Shown here piece by piece: positions 34,987 to 46,412 of a DNA stretch of 64,000 nucleotides; the stretch's first letter is position 1, and the number at the start of each line of letters is the position of its first letter. Location of the stretch: assembly GCA_002224055.1 (NCBI GenBank), contig AZLU01000002.1:548827-612826 (forward strand), in the 5' to 3' direction. The position numbers were made by a program, and so were the translations under genes. Source of the DNA: Pezizomycotina sp. ARF18 (taxonomy: Eukaryota; Ascomycota). The notes beneath the pieces are model-generated. The model saw only the letters and a list, made by a program, of their open reading frames with translations. It was not told the DNA's origin and ran no database searches.

Positions 34987-35831
34987 CCTGTTGGCGATGT
35001 TTTGTTGTGCGGCGTTGAGGTTTGTTTGACGGATTTTTGTGTGGTGTTTAGTGGAATTTTTGTAGGTTGTTGCCAAAGCCTCAAAGTTCCAAACGCGACC
35101 GGGATTTTTAGACGCGCCGAGTTGAGCCTCAGCGTGCAACAAGACCATCTTGTCACGTGGCGGTGCAACGACCAGTCTCACGATCTGTGCCTGCCGTGAG
35201 AAGAGCTTGAGGGAATTCAAGCTTCAAGTTGCACTTGCGAAAGCTCTCGGTCCGCTATATACCCTGATGTATGTATTGAGATCTCTTGCTGATAGATATC
35301 TGGTCACCTAGCTTATATGAAGACCTCGAGATGAAGCTCCTTCGATTACATAGCGTAACAAGATTCCTCCGTGGTCGATTATATTTATGCTTCTGGTTGC
35401 GTTTATAGTAGCCCTTCTTGTCTTTGAACGGTTCATGTACGCATTTCTAACTGTGATGAAAAGGAAGTGTAGGCCCGGTGGTATTTTATTTTATTTTATT
35501 TTATTTTATTTTATTTTATTTTATTTTATTTTATTTTTCTTCGTCGCTGAATATTGTTTTAATTGACGATGGTGTTGACAACGACTACTAGAAAGATAAC
35601 CACCAATTTATGGTGCTGTTCGAAGCACACACAAAAACCTCCAAATTTCTTCATCAGCACTATAAATTAAGTAATCTTCCTTCTCTAGCCTCCATCTTCT
35701 CCAAGTATTTGCGTACATTTCAGCAGCTCGATATCACACAGAGTTCTCCTTTCACCAACATTGGGACATCTCTTTAGCTTCATCTCTTTACTTAGCTCCT
35801 TGGATGCGAACGGATTCAAACGGCATTCAAG
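34987..35831. promoter_or_regulatory. Divergent region between Med5 and the disordered-protein gene
   Basis: The two genes point away from each other, so both promoters should lie here. A leftward open stretch above 34986 is probably Med5 leader. The TTTTA microsatellite (35482-35538) sits in the middle. No clear TATA box assigned. Confidence 0.45.
35482..35538. repeat. TTTTA microsatellite
   Basis: About eleven near-perfect TTTTA units in the divergent promoter region. Confidence 0.95.
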
Positions 35832-38258
35832 ATGATGCACCTTTTCTGCTGCATCAAAACGCCTCACTACCCCCGTACCGATGGCAACGCTTCTGAAGGG
35901 ACGACGCCGTTGAGCACAATATCTCCAACAGTCTTGAATGTTCAGCCGGATATCGTCAAGCTGCAACCGAAAACCCTCCAGCCAAAGATCCCTCGTACTC
36001 CAGAGAAGCTTCGAAAATCGCCTCCAAAAGGAACAGCCCCGTCAAGAAGGTCAAAACTCCAAGTCCTACCAAACGTGCTCTCTTCCAGGGTGTCCGCAAA
36101 AGCCGTTCCAGGACCAAAGCTTCTCAAGAAGAGATTGAGGCCCTGTACCGTGAAGGCATCGAAATGCTGCAGCTGGAGCAAGGTCTGAAAGGTATTGATG
36201 GTACCAAAAGGATGGGAAAACGCCGCAGCCAGATGTTCTCCATCTCTACCCTATCGAAACCCAAAAAAGCCATGGATGATTCCAGTTCGATTTTTGGAAC
36301 CGCTTACGACCGGGATAAGAGCACTGTCCAGTCACCGAGCGGTAGTACCGACTCCAAACCTTCGCCACAGAATTGGGCCAGTGCTTTGCACCTGGAGGTT
36401 CCAGCACAGAAGAAGTTGTGCGACGCAAAGCATCTAGCGAATTTGAAGCCGAAATCGTTATTCCAATCAGGAGGAGCTCGAGATCAGCGTAAGCGTTTTT
36501 TAATTCTTTCATTTTTTCTAAACTGAACTAGTTGTATTGAAGCATTCGTCCCTACTAACTTGCCCTACAGACTCTCTCCCAACGATAATTTGGCAGTTCC
36601 TGGTTCATTCCCGCCGAATTCCGCTCCCGTATCCCCAAAGTCCTCGCGTACGGCACATCGACGCATGTCATCTCAAGGCACTGAACTTGCTTTGGATCTT
36701 GCTCCAGATGCGCTGATGTCACAGCTTTGCTTGGATCTTCTCGAAACTAGCTCCATCAAACCTCCCGATCAACCACTCCTCCGTCCATACGAAATGCCGA
36801 GCATTACCTCTTCGTTCACCGAGGATCTCAACAGCCCTTTACGCAAGGTTTCGTCCACTATTCAGTCGAGGGTTGCCAGCAGCGATTACGGATCGGAGCC
36901 CGCTCGAGTTCTTAGGCATTCGCAGAGTGACATCCAAAGGTCAAGTTCCTGGCCTCGACCTCCAGTACCCGTTCCAACGCAAGAAAAGGCCTTTTTTAGA
37001 AGTCATAGGGACAATGGACTGGTTTCTCCATCGGAACATGCAGATGGAACACCTACATTCGTAGCGGGTGCACTCAGAGACTTGTCAAGAATGAAGGATT
37101 TGTCACCAATCAGGGAAGTCAACAGCCCACAGCGTACTCCTGGGCTAGAGCATGTCGACAAGAAGCTTTCAGCCTGGAAGCATGCTCGGGGCGAGAAACC
37201 AGCAATGCCGACCAGTGTCATGCTTCGAAACAATACAGATGGTAGCTCCTCCGAGGAGCTTCTCCTTAAGGTCGTAAGAGAAGAATTCGTCGACGCCTCG
37301 TCATCTCGATATCCTTCGCAGCCTCCATCCCGTCATGACTCTACTTTCAAGGAGTGGATGGCAACTCCAACCCAGGAAACGCCACCACTTCCTGCGTTGG
37401 ATAGTCGTATAACCAATCAAAACGGTGAGCTTTCTTTTATATTCTTAGCAAAATATCATTTTTCGCTAATTTTTTCTTCTCCGCCCCGTATGTGCAGTTT
37501 CCAAAGACACCGCCAATGCGGTCAGCAAGCCACCCATGGCGCGTTCTCACTCAATTGGGGCAGTTTCAGCAAAATCAGGATCCTCTATCAAAAATAAAAT
37601 CGTTCGTCGCAGCCTGTCCAAAATCAAGAAAGGACTTGCAGGTCCGAGGGCCAACGCTTCGGAGATCATCATCCCGAACCACATTCCCATGTTTCCAGAT
37701 ATAACGCCCCTCAGGACTGCCGCATCAATGGGCTCTATGGACGCTCACAAGAACAACAAACCGGCCATGACACCTCTTACCACTACCGAGAGCTTCAAGA
37801 CCGCCTTTGAGGGACTTCGCCGCGCTAATTCCACCGGCACCATCGCTAGTGTCGGCAGCTCAATGTCACTCTCACCTGGTGGTAGCCTCCGACGGGCGTT
37901 CAACAGGGACAGGCGCTCGGTCTCCGTTTTTTCTGAGGAGAACTGCCACTCGCGTTCTCAAAGCCCATGTCCTCGAGATACCGGCGGATCATGGACTAGA
38001 CTGTACGAGGACTGCGTTAGCAATCCTTTCGCATCCTACGTTAGCATCAACAGGAGGACGATCGATTTTCAGAGTATGGGTATGCCCTTGAAAACTTCAG
38101 GAGTTCTACCGTCTCTCCAGTCGACAACCAAGTTTCTTCGAAGACTGGCGGCGACGGTATGCAAGTCAATATTTGGCCAAATAGTTCTCAAGATGTCGAA
38201 ACTCATATTGCTCAAGCTCAATGAATTTGAAATGACGGCACATAACTTATTTGGGTGA
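35832..38258 (+). CDS. Long, mostly disordered Ser/Pro-rich protein of unknown function
   Basis: I do not recognise the family. Three exons. Exon 1 starts MMHLFCCIKTPHYP and holds LQPKTLQPKIPRTPEK, KIASKRNSPVKKVKTPSPTK (SP/TP sites among Lys), a helix QEEIEALYREGIEMLQLEQG and KRMGKRRSQMFSISTL; it needs one added base near 36008. An intron at about 36487-36570 leads to exon 2 (to 37424), open without break for 280 residues (RTAHRRMSSQGTEL, HSQSDIQRSSSWPRPP). A 70-bp intron precedes exon 3, with KIVRRSLSKIKKGLAGPRAN, RRAFNRDRRSVSVFSEEN and NPFASYVSINRRTIDFQSMG. Repeated RRxS and SP sites suggest regulation by basophilic and proline-directed kinases; cell-cycle or cytoskeleton roles would be guesses. 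Cleanest large gene in the window. Confidence 0.7.
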
Positions 38259-39179
38259 ACTTTCAACTTAGAGGGAGTGATAGTTAAGTGGGCACTGTTT
38301 TATCTTTTTTGCTTTTTGTCTTTTCTTTTGCTTGCTCTTGGATTTTTCCTTATTCTTTGGTACTAATATTGAGGGCGAAGTTTTGCTTCATTTTCCCTTT
38401 TGCCCTTTTCTATTTCCTTTACGACACGGAAGTCTCGTTTTCATATTTCTACATACTTCTAAGCCCTTTATCACGATTTTAATATTTCCCCACCGCTTCC
38501 TTTCTTACCTTTAATTCTTTTTGCCCTCTGGAAATATGTTGAGGCTGAGGTTTACGATTTACGATGACTTATTATGGGTTGACGTTATTGATTTCCAAGG
38601 GCTTCTTTTGAGTTTCTTCTACGTCTATTTCAACTCTACTCTTTCTACCCTGAGATTGTATATCTTTTTGTTGAGTTTTTTCTGTCTTTTTTTCTCTCCT
38701 TCTACCTAGGTTAATACTTTTTCAACGTTGTTAACTGTGTGCGACGGGCGGAGTTTCATGCGGAGAAGCCCTGGATTCTCCAACATCAGCCGCACACGAT
38801 AAGAGCATTTCTTCTTTCAGAATTAACGATAATGGGGAAGGAATTGGCGAGAGGCGTTCTTTCAATTCAATAATACTTATTCCCTGCTGGTTGCTTTGTA
38901 ACTAAAGAGCAATTATATCGATTCAAAACTTATAATTTGTTCATGCGGAAGGTACACTTGCGCTTCTCTCGCGAGGTCTACCTTGACAAGGAAGCTTAGC
39001 TACCTAAGCTTTTAAGGACCTGATGCTAAGCTTTGACAAACGAACAGCCGACTTGGCTCTGCAGGTGCATACAGCAGTCATTCAGTTTGCGCTTTACGCC
39101 TCTACGCCGCACCCCGGAATCAACACCGTGGCAGCTCCTCAGGCGCAGCGAGCTTGACAAATACGCGGGCATGACTCAA
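38259..39179. other. Spacer after the disordered-protein gene
   Basis: T-rich 3' region to about 38720, then a two-tier hairpin (38737-38797, see findings), then AGCTT-rich sequence near 38985-39035. No gene recognised. Confidence 0.4.
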
Positions 39180-39632
39180 ATCTCCACAGGGCTGGAGTCG
39201 ATTCTCCATATCAGATGTCGGCAGTTGACTTCAACTCATCCACAAACATCGTGAAAAACTTTTGGATGTCACAAATGCCATCCAAGATCTCGCTCCTATT
39301 TTCCTTTCAGGAATGGCTTTGTTAATTCCAACCAGTCATCTTCCCGCTCCGTCAGCCACCCCACATTTTCCAGGATTTCAAATCCCAGCGATCTGCGCCC
39401 TGGTTCTTCTCAACCGTCACGGTTTAGGTCCTCGCAAGCGAGGACCCACTGAAGCGAATTGAATTTTCCATGCGGCGTTCTTCATTGTGTTACTGTTGTA
39501 CGAAGGGTCCGCTACGCTTTCCTTGAATCGATACAAGCGTCCAAAAGCGAATTTCTTGGAAACTTGTCTTAGATGGGCCGTGGCGCTCTATTCTCGAAGA
39601 CCCCTTCATCCCCACTCACTCGAGCTAGAACA
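39180..39632 (+). pseudogene. Unrecognised C-terminal gene remnant
   Basis: A rightward frame with protein-like composition: AVDFNSSTNIVKNFWMSQMP, then after a slip NQSSSRSVSHPTFSRISNPS, LRPGSSQPSRFRSSQARTH, one TGA, GVLHCVTVVRRVRYAFLESI, QASKSEFLGN, one TAG, MGRGALFSKTPSSPLTRART and a stop. The ordered Arg/Ser-rich tail looks like the end of a fungal regulatory protein, but I know no family. No start or upstream exon found, so it is partial or decayed. Confidence 0.35.
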
Positions 39633-39906
39633 TGAAGTATTTGAACACTGGGAACGATGTTAAGGCTTTAAAGCCTCTGAATTTCCCCTCTATATCTATC
39701 TTTTCTTTCCTTCTCGGGCACAGTTCAATTGCAATCGACAAGCTACCAGATGCGACCATTTCAACGTCCTATCTTCAAATATTGCACAGTCAAACATCCC
39801 TGAATTCAATTGATATATTATTACTAACTCCATTGAAATTATCTTAATTCTTTCATTCATTACAAAACAAGAAAAAAGTAAATACGTTTAGTTGTTCATA
39901 ACGACT

Positions 39907-40559
39907 ATGATTCTCCTCCTCACCACCCTCCTTCCCGCGCTCTCCGCCGCGGGCAGCACCTGCTGCCTCTGCGACGCCGACGTAACCGCAATTCTCCACC
40001 GCTGGACTACAATCTTCAACTCCTCCCCAAAGTCCGACCTGAAATCCCTCGTCGATTCAACCGTAGCGCCAGACTTCACCTGGTACACCGAAACATACAA
40101 CGGCGGAGCAACGCCTATCAATTTCTCGAATTCCTCGCAGTTACTCCTCGACGAAACCACCCTACACACTAAAGGGCTCGATAGTCCCGTCGATCCGTAC
40201 GAGTTTAAGACCGTGTATACTTTCCACGACTGCGGGAATATAGCGTTCAGGTGGCAGTTCGATGCTACAGCTACGAGTGGTAATGAACTTACGCCGGGGG
40301 TTAGGGTGCCGTTGAATAAGACGGCGGCACCGGCGGGGAAGAAGGTATTATTTCGCCTTTCATTTTTGCAAGGGGGAATTATTAAGGGGTATTTGAAGTG
40401 CTAACATGTATTTTGATTTAGATTCAATATAAGGGCATTGATCTTCTCAAAGTTGATTGCCACACGAAGCTTATTAAGAAGGCGTGGTCTTCGTCCGACT
40501 GGCTCAATTACCTGATGGGCATTGGGTGGGAGTTTTGCCCGGCTACTCCTGCTGCCTGA
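39907..40559 (+). CDS. Secreted NTF2/SnoaL-like domain protein
   Basis: About 191 residues in two exons. The ATG at 39907 gives MILLLTTLLPALSAAGS, a clear signal peptide, then CCLCDADVTAILHRWTTIFN. The body follows the NTF2-like fold pattern: helix, FTWYTETYNGG, YTFHDCGNIAFRWQFDATAT, PGVRVPLNKTAAPAGKK and the final strand-helix IQYKGIDLLKVDCHTKLIKK with AWSSSDWLNYLMGI, the AWSSSDW ending common in SnoaL-like proteins. The intron at 40345-40421 (GTATTA, CTAAC, TAG) joins GKK to IQYKG in frame. Cys residues and NFSNSS glycosylation sites fit secretion. No catalytic residue can be named; such proteins in fungi include small hydrolases, isomerases and plain ligand binders. Intact, no slips. Confidence 0.82.
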
Positions 40560-43466
40560 TGTCGATATCTGACGCAATGACACCCGATCAGTTTAAACGC
40601 GGTCAAAGACAGAGGAGAATCCATCTTAGGTTTTGGGATCGGTTTACTTGAAAGAGTGTCTTGATACTATTTAATCTGCAATGATCTTTTTTTTTACATA
40701 AAAGACAACGACTTCCTTCGTCTCTACCATTTTTTGTAAATTCATGTCAGACTCAATTCAACATTGCAGTCTGATATTGGTCACACGTTCATGCGCCACG
40801 GACGGACAACATGTCTTGCTGGTGCATGATGACGAGATTTTATACATCTCGATGATCCGATTTTCTACCGAAAATTCTCTTCTATACTCTCTTTAGCCAC
40901 AATTTATACATCTTTTTTCATCCGCGCCCTGAGTTGCTTTTCGCTGATGTTCTCGTTTATTCTATCTGCGTTGACAATATGCAATATGAAAATGGGATAT
41001 GAGAATGTGATGAGAAGGAAAGGAGCGTTTCTTCTATTCCCTTTCCTCCGCGGGTTATTATTTTGTTCATTCCAGATGTTTACTACGAGTGTTTCCACTA
41101 CTTGGATCCATGCATAGTTTGAGAAATAGTTGCAAGTTTTGAGCTAGTCAAGTAAGGTGGCCCTATCGTGGCCTTCCTAAGGATCTTTCTTTTTTTAGAA
41201 ATTTCAAGATAGACACATCTTTATGTCGAGTTACGAATTTATATACAATCTTTTAATATAGCCATCGAGTTCTTGAAACTACTCCAATAGGTAGGCTAAA
41301 GCAAATTAAATGTACGAGAATATATTTCTCGAGATTATTCTAAAGTCGACAAACACTAGTTATCAGTCAACATCGTCTGCCCTAGTGTGTTCTAAATTTG
41401 TTTATTAGATGAATATTTTTGGGGTTTAATTGTGGGTATCAAGGATTCAATGAGCGGCGACATTTTTGCAATCCTTGTTTGTCTAGCCTTGTCGTCAAAC
41501 CCTGGACATTATCGTGACGATAATTTATAGTAAAATACGATCGCATGTTTATCCTCGATTGAGTAGAACTCGAAGCAGTGTTTAAACTAGCAGAAAAATA
41601 CGAAAACCAGAGCGGAACTGTTGCTCGACTCGATATTCTCATTCTCAGCCGAGGTATCTCTAGGATTTGATTTAACACATAGTATTGATACAAAACTTAG
41701 ACCAGTATTAACTGTCTCTCGTGACCTACCCGGTGGTGCGTTCTGGATAACGTCTATGCAATTAATACCGTGTTAAATCTTTAGCGGGTGCTATTGATAG
41801 TCTAGGACGGGTAGAAGCGAGAGACAAGCGCTTAAGTAAATATATATAAACTGAATCGGTCAAGCAAATCCTTTCACCCGATTCTATGCTCTGGCAGAAC
41901 ACGGGTTCAGGAACGATATGATTAAGGTTTTCAAGGATATACTGGTCCGCTGGAAAAAACGTGGGGTGGATGTTATTCTTTGAATATACCTAGCTAAATA
42001 CCGATGTCGAAGCTCTGCAGTTTCCATCTTCTTCGATCTTTCGATGCATAACTATATTCTGTGATCCATGCCACCAGGATGTATAAAAATACTTCAGTTG
42101 TTTACCAGGTGCCGTATACCCTGTCATCCCTGTCATTAGCCAGGTATAGTCCTTAGAAAGAAGAAAAAGACGGCACAAGACGGTAAACTAAGCTAGGTTT
42201 ATAAATTTAGAGCTCGGACCAGTAAATGCGGCTTAAGAGACATATCCGTTGGGCCCCAGACAACGCGGGCAGGGTAAGCAATATACATGTGACCTAATTT
42301 AGCAAATAAACCATTTTGTTCCTTGCAGTCCTGAACCTTTCCAGCTTCGCAACAGAAGTGAAAGATATCGTACGGTCCATCAGACTAATCCGATTTGGTT
42401 TCCCACTAAATTCGTTTTTTTTTTTTTCTTTCTTTTTTCGAGTTTCCTCTTCTTATTCTAACCGCGGAGAATCTGTAACTGTGGAGGCTGGTGTATCCAC
42501 TCCGCGGCGTTTATTCGCAAAGCCTTTCGAGAGATCGTGAGGCTCATGAGTTATTTCAAACCGTATTCGCGATATATCGATATCATCAAACAAACTTTAT
42601 TATTTGTATGAGTTGTGAAGTCGATTATTATGATATCTTAATCGTGTTGAGTCTAAGCTCTTGAGCCTTGTGTGTTGAACCGTTTCAAACGCGCTGGAGG
42701 TGAGACACCCGCTTTTCCATCGCGATCCCCTTATGGGGAATTTAAATTAGTTAACTGCGCGCCACGGTCCGCCTGCATGACCACACCGAAATCCGCCAAT
42801 GACAATCCCTGAGGTATCGCCGACAAATGGAAGGCTCGCGCGTTGCTACGCTGCGCAGCCTGCACTGAACAATCACTCACTCAAACCGATGGAATTACGG
42901 TATATGAGAAGCAAGGCTGGAATTCCTACTTCCAAATCTGTGCGAATACTTTTTTTCCTACAGCCACACTCCCCGAAAAATGTTTTGGAACGAACCTGTA
43001 CATCACCTTTCCACGTAATCGGATATTTCCATGTATCCCAAGACAATCCTGGTCGTACATGTGAAATATTACATTTCTTGGTATTGGGCGGCTGTGACCA
43101 CGGTCGTCGTTGGTCAAGGGCACGACAGCTTAAAGGTTTTTTTTCTTCACACGTTTCAGCGTGCGGGGGATCCAGGATCCTGGAACGAGGCTGCCGGTTG
43201 TACCGGCACGACTTATCTGGCACCAGATTGGAGCCCAAAGCGCCCGTCAAGAACTCCTCAGTTTGTTTACCATAGCCTTTTTCGACCATCCAATATCTGC
43301 ACCTTCTCAGCAAACGAACTATCTATAAAAGAAAGCATGATGTCCCCATATTTTGAGTGTTTTATTTTCCAGACGGTCTTTCAGATCAATTTTCGACCTC
43401 CTTGTGGATCGAACCACCGTTATGAAACCAATCAGATTATCCTAAGACGTGGGTTCCATATCGATC
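40560..43466. other. AT-rich spacer with an inverted-repeat element and unassigned fragments
   Basis: No gene supported. Short leftward open stretches at 41439-41693 and 41990-42178 (the latter reads TGMTGYTAPGKQLKYFYTSW) have some protein character but neither starts nor partners. A region open on both strands at 42799-43313 is undecided. A short element with terminal inverted repeats lies at 41713-41826. Confidence 0.4.
41713..41826. mobile_element. Short element with imperfect terminal inverted repeats (MITE-like)
   Basis: 114 bp. The left end TGTCTCTCG continues with a spacer then CTACCCG; the right end, read on the other strand, is TGTCTCTCG, a spacer and CTACCCG. That gives 9 + 7 matching bases per arm around an 80-bp non-coding middle. 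No convincing target-site duplication. Ends of TG...CA would also suit a very small solo LTR; family cannot be told. Only this copy is seen. Confidence 0.45.
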
Positions 43467-44989
43467 ATGTCGATAACACTCCCTGCTTCTTTGCCAACGT
43501 GGCCGGCATCGTGGTCCGCGCCAACCAACTGCCAGTTGACGTATTCACAGTTTCTAAGTCAAGCCGGGAATGACTTTCAGACTGCCGGTGCTGCACTATG
43601 GCAGGACCTTTTTGTGCCACCTTTCGACCCAAAGACACTGAGTTGCTATCCGCCGCCCGGGCCCACTGGCCTTAAATTCCAATATAGTGCCGCTGCGCCG
43701 ATGGACTGCCCAAGAGGATGGACACGAGTTGGAAGCACGAGTACTGCGGTCTGGAGAGTAGGCGATCCAGGCAGGACGGTGTTATGTGGGAATGCTGTTC
43801 AACGTGAGTGGTCTCTAATGCTATCAAGACTTATTGTGGTATATGCGTCTCTTTATTATCACTTATTTTCCATGTACCGGTAGATTCGAATAGTATTTTT
43901 CTTCTAGGATTGACTTTCGTCGATTCTAATATCACAAAACGCACGGATTGCTAATAACAAATCACTTTCTTCTAGAGGTTGACTTATACTGCTCTCGGAT
44001 CACAGTCTACGGGCCTCTGCCAGAGCTTTGTCCCCACGCCGACCGGTGTTATCGCCCACGAAACCGAAGTCTCCCTACCCTTCGAAGATCTCAATGATGA
44101 CACTCCTGTATCGCATTCATACACTTACATTACCACCGTCAGCTCTATAACCGCTACCGCGTATCCAATTACGGCCGTATACTATCCTACCGACTCCCCA
44201 ATTATCACCCTCTTCCTTCAAGTAAGACATTAACCACAGCCGCAAAAGCCGGTATCGGAGCCGGCGTATCGATTGCGGCTATCGCCATTATCTCAGCACT
44301 CGTAATGCTCATCTTTACGCTCCGCCGGCGCAAGCATTCCCGTCGGCTCCGCAAGTACAGCGATATACGCTCTCCCACCGCACTAGCTGTCGCCGGTAGC
44401 ATGCTGCAGGTATCGGTGCCGGCAGATCTCAATCATAAAGCTTCCGTATTATCGACCGCCGCGACGGCGGGCTATGGCGGCCGGGATGAACCACCGGCGG
44501 TCGAAGTACCACGACCAGATACATTCTTGTCGCCGTGGCCAGAAAGTCACGATATCGAAGAGGTAGCAGAGTTACCCGACGCACCCGTCCCGCCGCCTCC
44601 TCCCGTTTCGCCGGAATCACCGGTTTCCCCATTGACGCCCGCGGTCGCATATTTCCCGCCCGTGATTTGGGATCCCGGTGCGAGAGTGAGCGACTTATAA
44701 CAGATTCTGGGGGCATTTCTCCGGTTTCACCGGCATTCCGACCTATTGTTGCGTCACAGCTTCGAAATACCATGCATTGTGCAGGCTCAGGCACTAGTGC
44801 TTTTACCCCTGCACCGAATGCCGAGATTCGAACCGGTCGCGATCTACCGCCAGCACCGTCCAGCGCCCACATGGCTTCCCAGGGCTTACATGGCTACCTC
44901 CTGTACCTTCTGTGCGTGGCGGACGCACGTTTTATGCTCGGCGGCTAGAGGAAGATGTGAAACAACGGCGCGACAAAATGGCTAGGTAG
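43467..44989 (+). CDS. Single-pass membrane protein with Trp/Cys ectodomain, paralogue 1
   Basis: Unnamed fungal family. The start at 43467 gives MSITLPASLPTWPASWSAPT followed by NCQLTYSQF. Ectodomain marks are WSAPTNC, LWQDLF, LSCYPPPGPTG, FQYSAAAPMDCPRGWTRVG and LCGNA. An intron at 43804-43975 (GTGAGT, CTAATAAC, TAG) leads to LTYTALGSQSTGLCQSFVPT and a Ser/Thr-rich stalk. One transmembrane helix follows (AGIGAGVSIAAIAIISALVM) with a basic stop-transfer LRRRKHSRR. The cytoplasmic tail is Pro-rich and disordered (VPPPPPVSPESPVSPLTP) and ends with a short charged helix RRLEEDVKQRRDKMAR at 44989. No cleavable signal peptide is evident. Shared layout with the next gene; a surface sensor or adhesin-like role is inference only. 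Slips near 44218 and 44680 and in the tail. Confidence 0.7.
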
Positions 44990-46412
44990 TATGCCGCTAG
45001 GCGAATATAACAAAACAAAAAAAATAACAAAAGAAAAAAAAAAATAAAAACCAAAAAGAAGCCAACTCATACGTTGCATTTGTATAGAATAGTCTAGAAA
45101 AATCTGGGTAAGCTTAGGTTATAAGCTAGCAAATGGTACCACCGGCGAAAAATTATACGAAGGAGTTATAGGAAATTTTTGGTTTTGGTGTTCGGTGTTC
45201 GGTGTTTGGTTTTTTTTTTTTTTTTTCTTTTTTTTTTTTCTTTTTTTTTTCCCTTGTATTTCCAAGCTGGATGTATACATTTAAATTCCATTATATATTA
45301 AATTTCATAGATTTGTATATAAAAGTAAATATTTATCAGATATATATCTAGATATAAGAATATATATTCGCCCTCTACGATAGGCATAGCGGTTGCCATG
45401 AATCCTCATTTGAATATTCTAACAGCTAAGGAAGAGCTAAAGCTGGAAGCGGTTAAAGTGCTAAGCTCTTAAGCGCTTGCTAGACTCGCTTAGAAGCTCA
45501 AAACGAAATTATTTAGGTTGTACTACGATAAGGTAGCTTTGAAGCTCAGCGCTTCACGTAGATTTAAAGGAGGCGTGTTTGTAGAATTGTAGCTTGTTGA
45601 CATATTAGTTGCCGGATACCAAACCGTCGTGAACTAGGTTTTTATACCCTGACCTCGGAGTTGCATCGAACTGAAGAAGCTAACCTTTTCAATCGACGCA
45701 CTACTATTCTATTTCATTCCGATAGGATCTTGGTTTCCCAAAAAAAAAAAAAATAAAAAGAGCCCAAAAATCTAGAGCACACGTAGGAAAGTCCGGATCT
45801 AGTGTATCAACATTTTGGCAAGAATTGCCTAACCGTAGTCATTTAACGCCCGTTTGGTTAGATCCGAAAAGGAGCTTTAGTTTCTGTTCTAGCTCCGCTT
45901 TGACCTCTGCATTGTCATCGCTATCGCACTAAAAAGCCAACATACAAATTGGCTCAGGGGACTTACTTTAGATTTCCCGTGATATCGAAAGGCGCGCTTA
46001 CCGGATTCCGTAGTTGCTATTTTATCGAAACGCGCGATCGTTTTGGTAGCCATATTCGCTCTATACTTGAAGTTAATATAATGCTCCAAGCTTTCCTTCC
46101 AACCTTCTTAACTCTTACCTTATCCCACTCGCCTCGCCTGACCGTTTCAGGCGCTAGGGCAGCGCGAAATCAGATGGACAGGAGATGTGAACCTGAAGAG
46201 ATTAGGGTGTAACAATGCTAACCAGCACATAGTAAGAACCCCCCCCCCCCGGGAACATCGTGCATCCATAAATAGGACCCAGTGTGCCTCGTTTTCTTTA
46301 AATAGATCCATTTGTATACACGATGTAAGCCCCCGTTTTGCGTGATTTCGATTTCTAATAAAAGAATCTTTTTTTTACTTACAAACTCCCACTCGTTTTC
46401 CTTTCTCACCTT
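44990..46412. other. Spacer between the tandem paralogues
   Basis: A-rich then T-rich runs (45006-45055, 45208-45251), then AGCTT/CTTAAG-rich sequence at 45420-45560. No gene recognised. Confidence 0.4.

Noticed and set aside
42799-43573. Overlapping open stretches on both strands, Cys-containing
   Set aside because: Neither strand shows a start context, intron signals or recognisable domain; not enough to call a gene.
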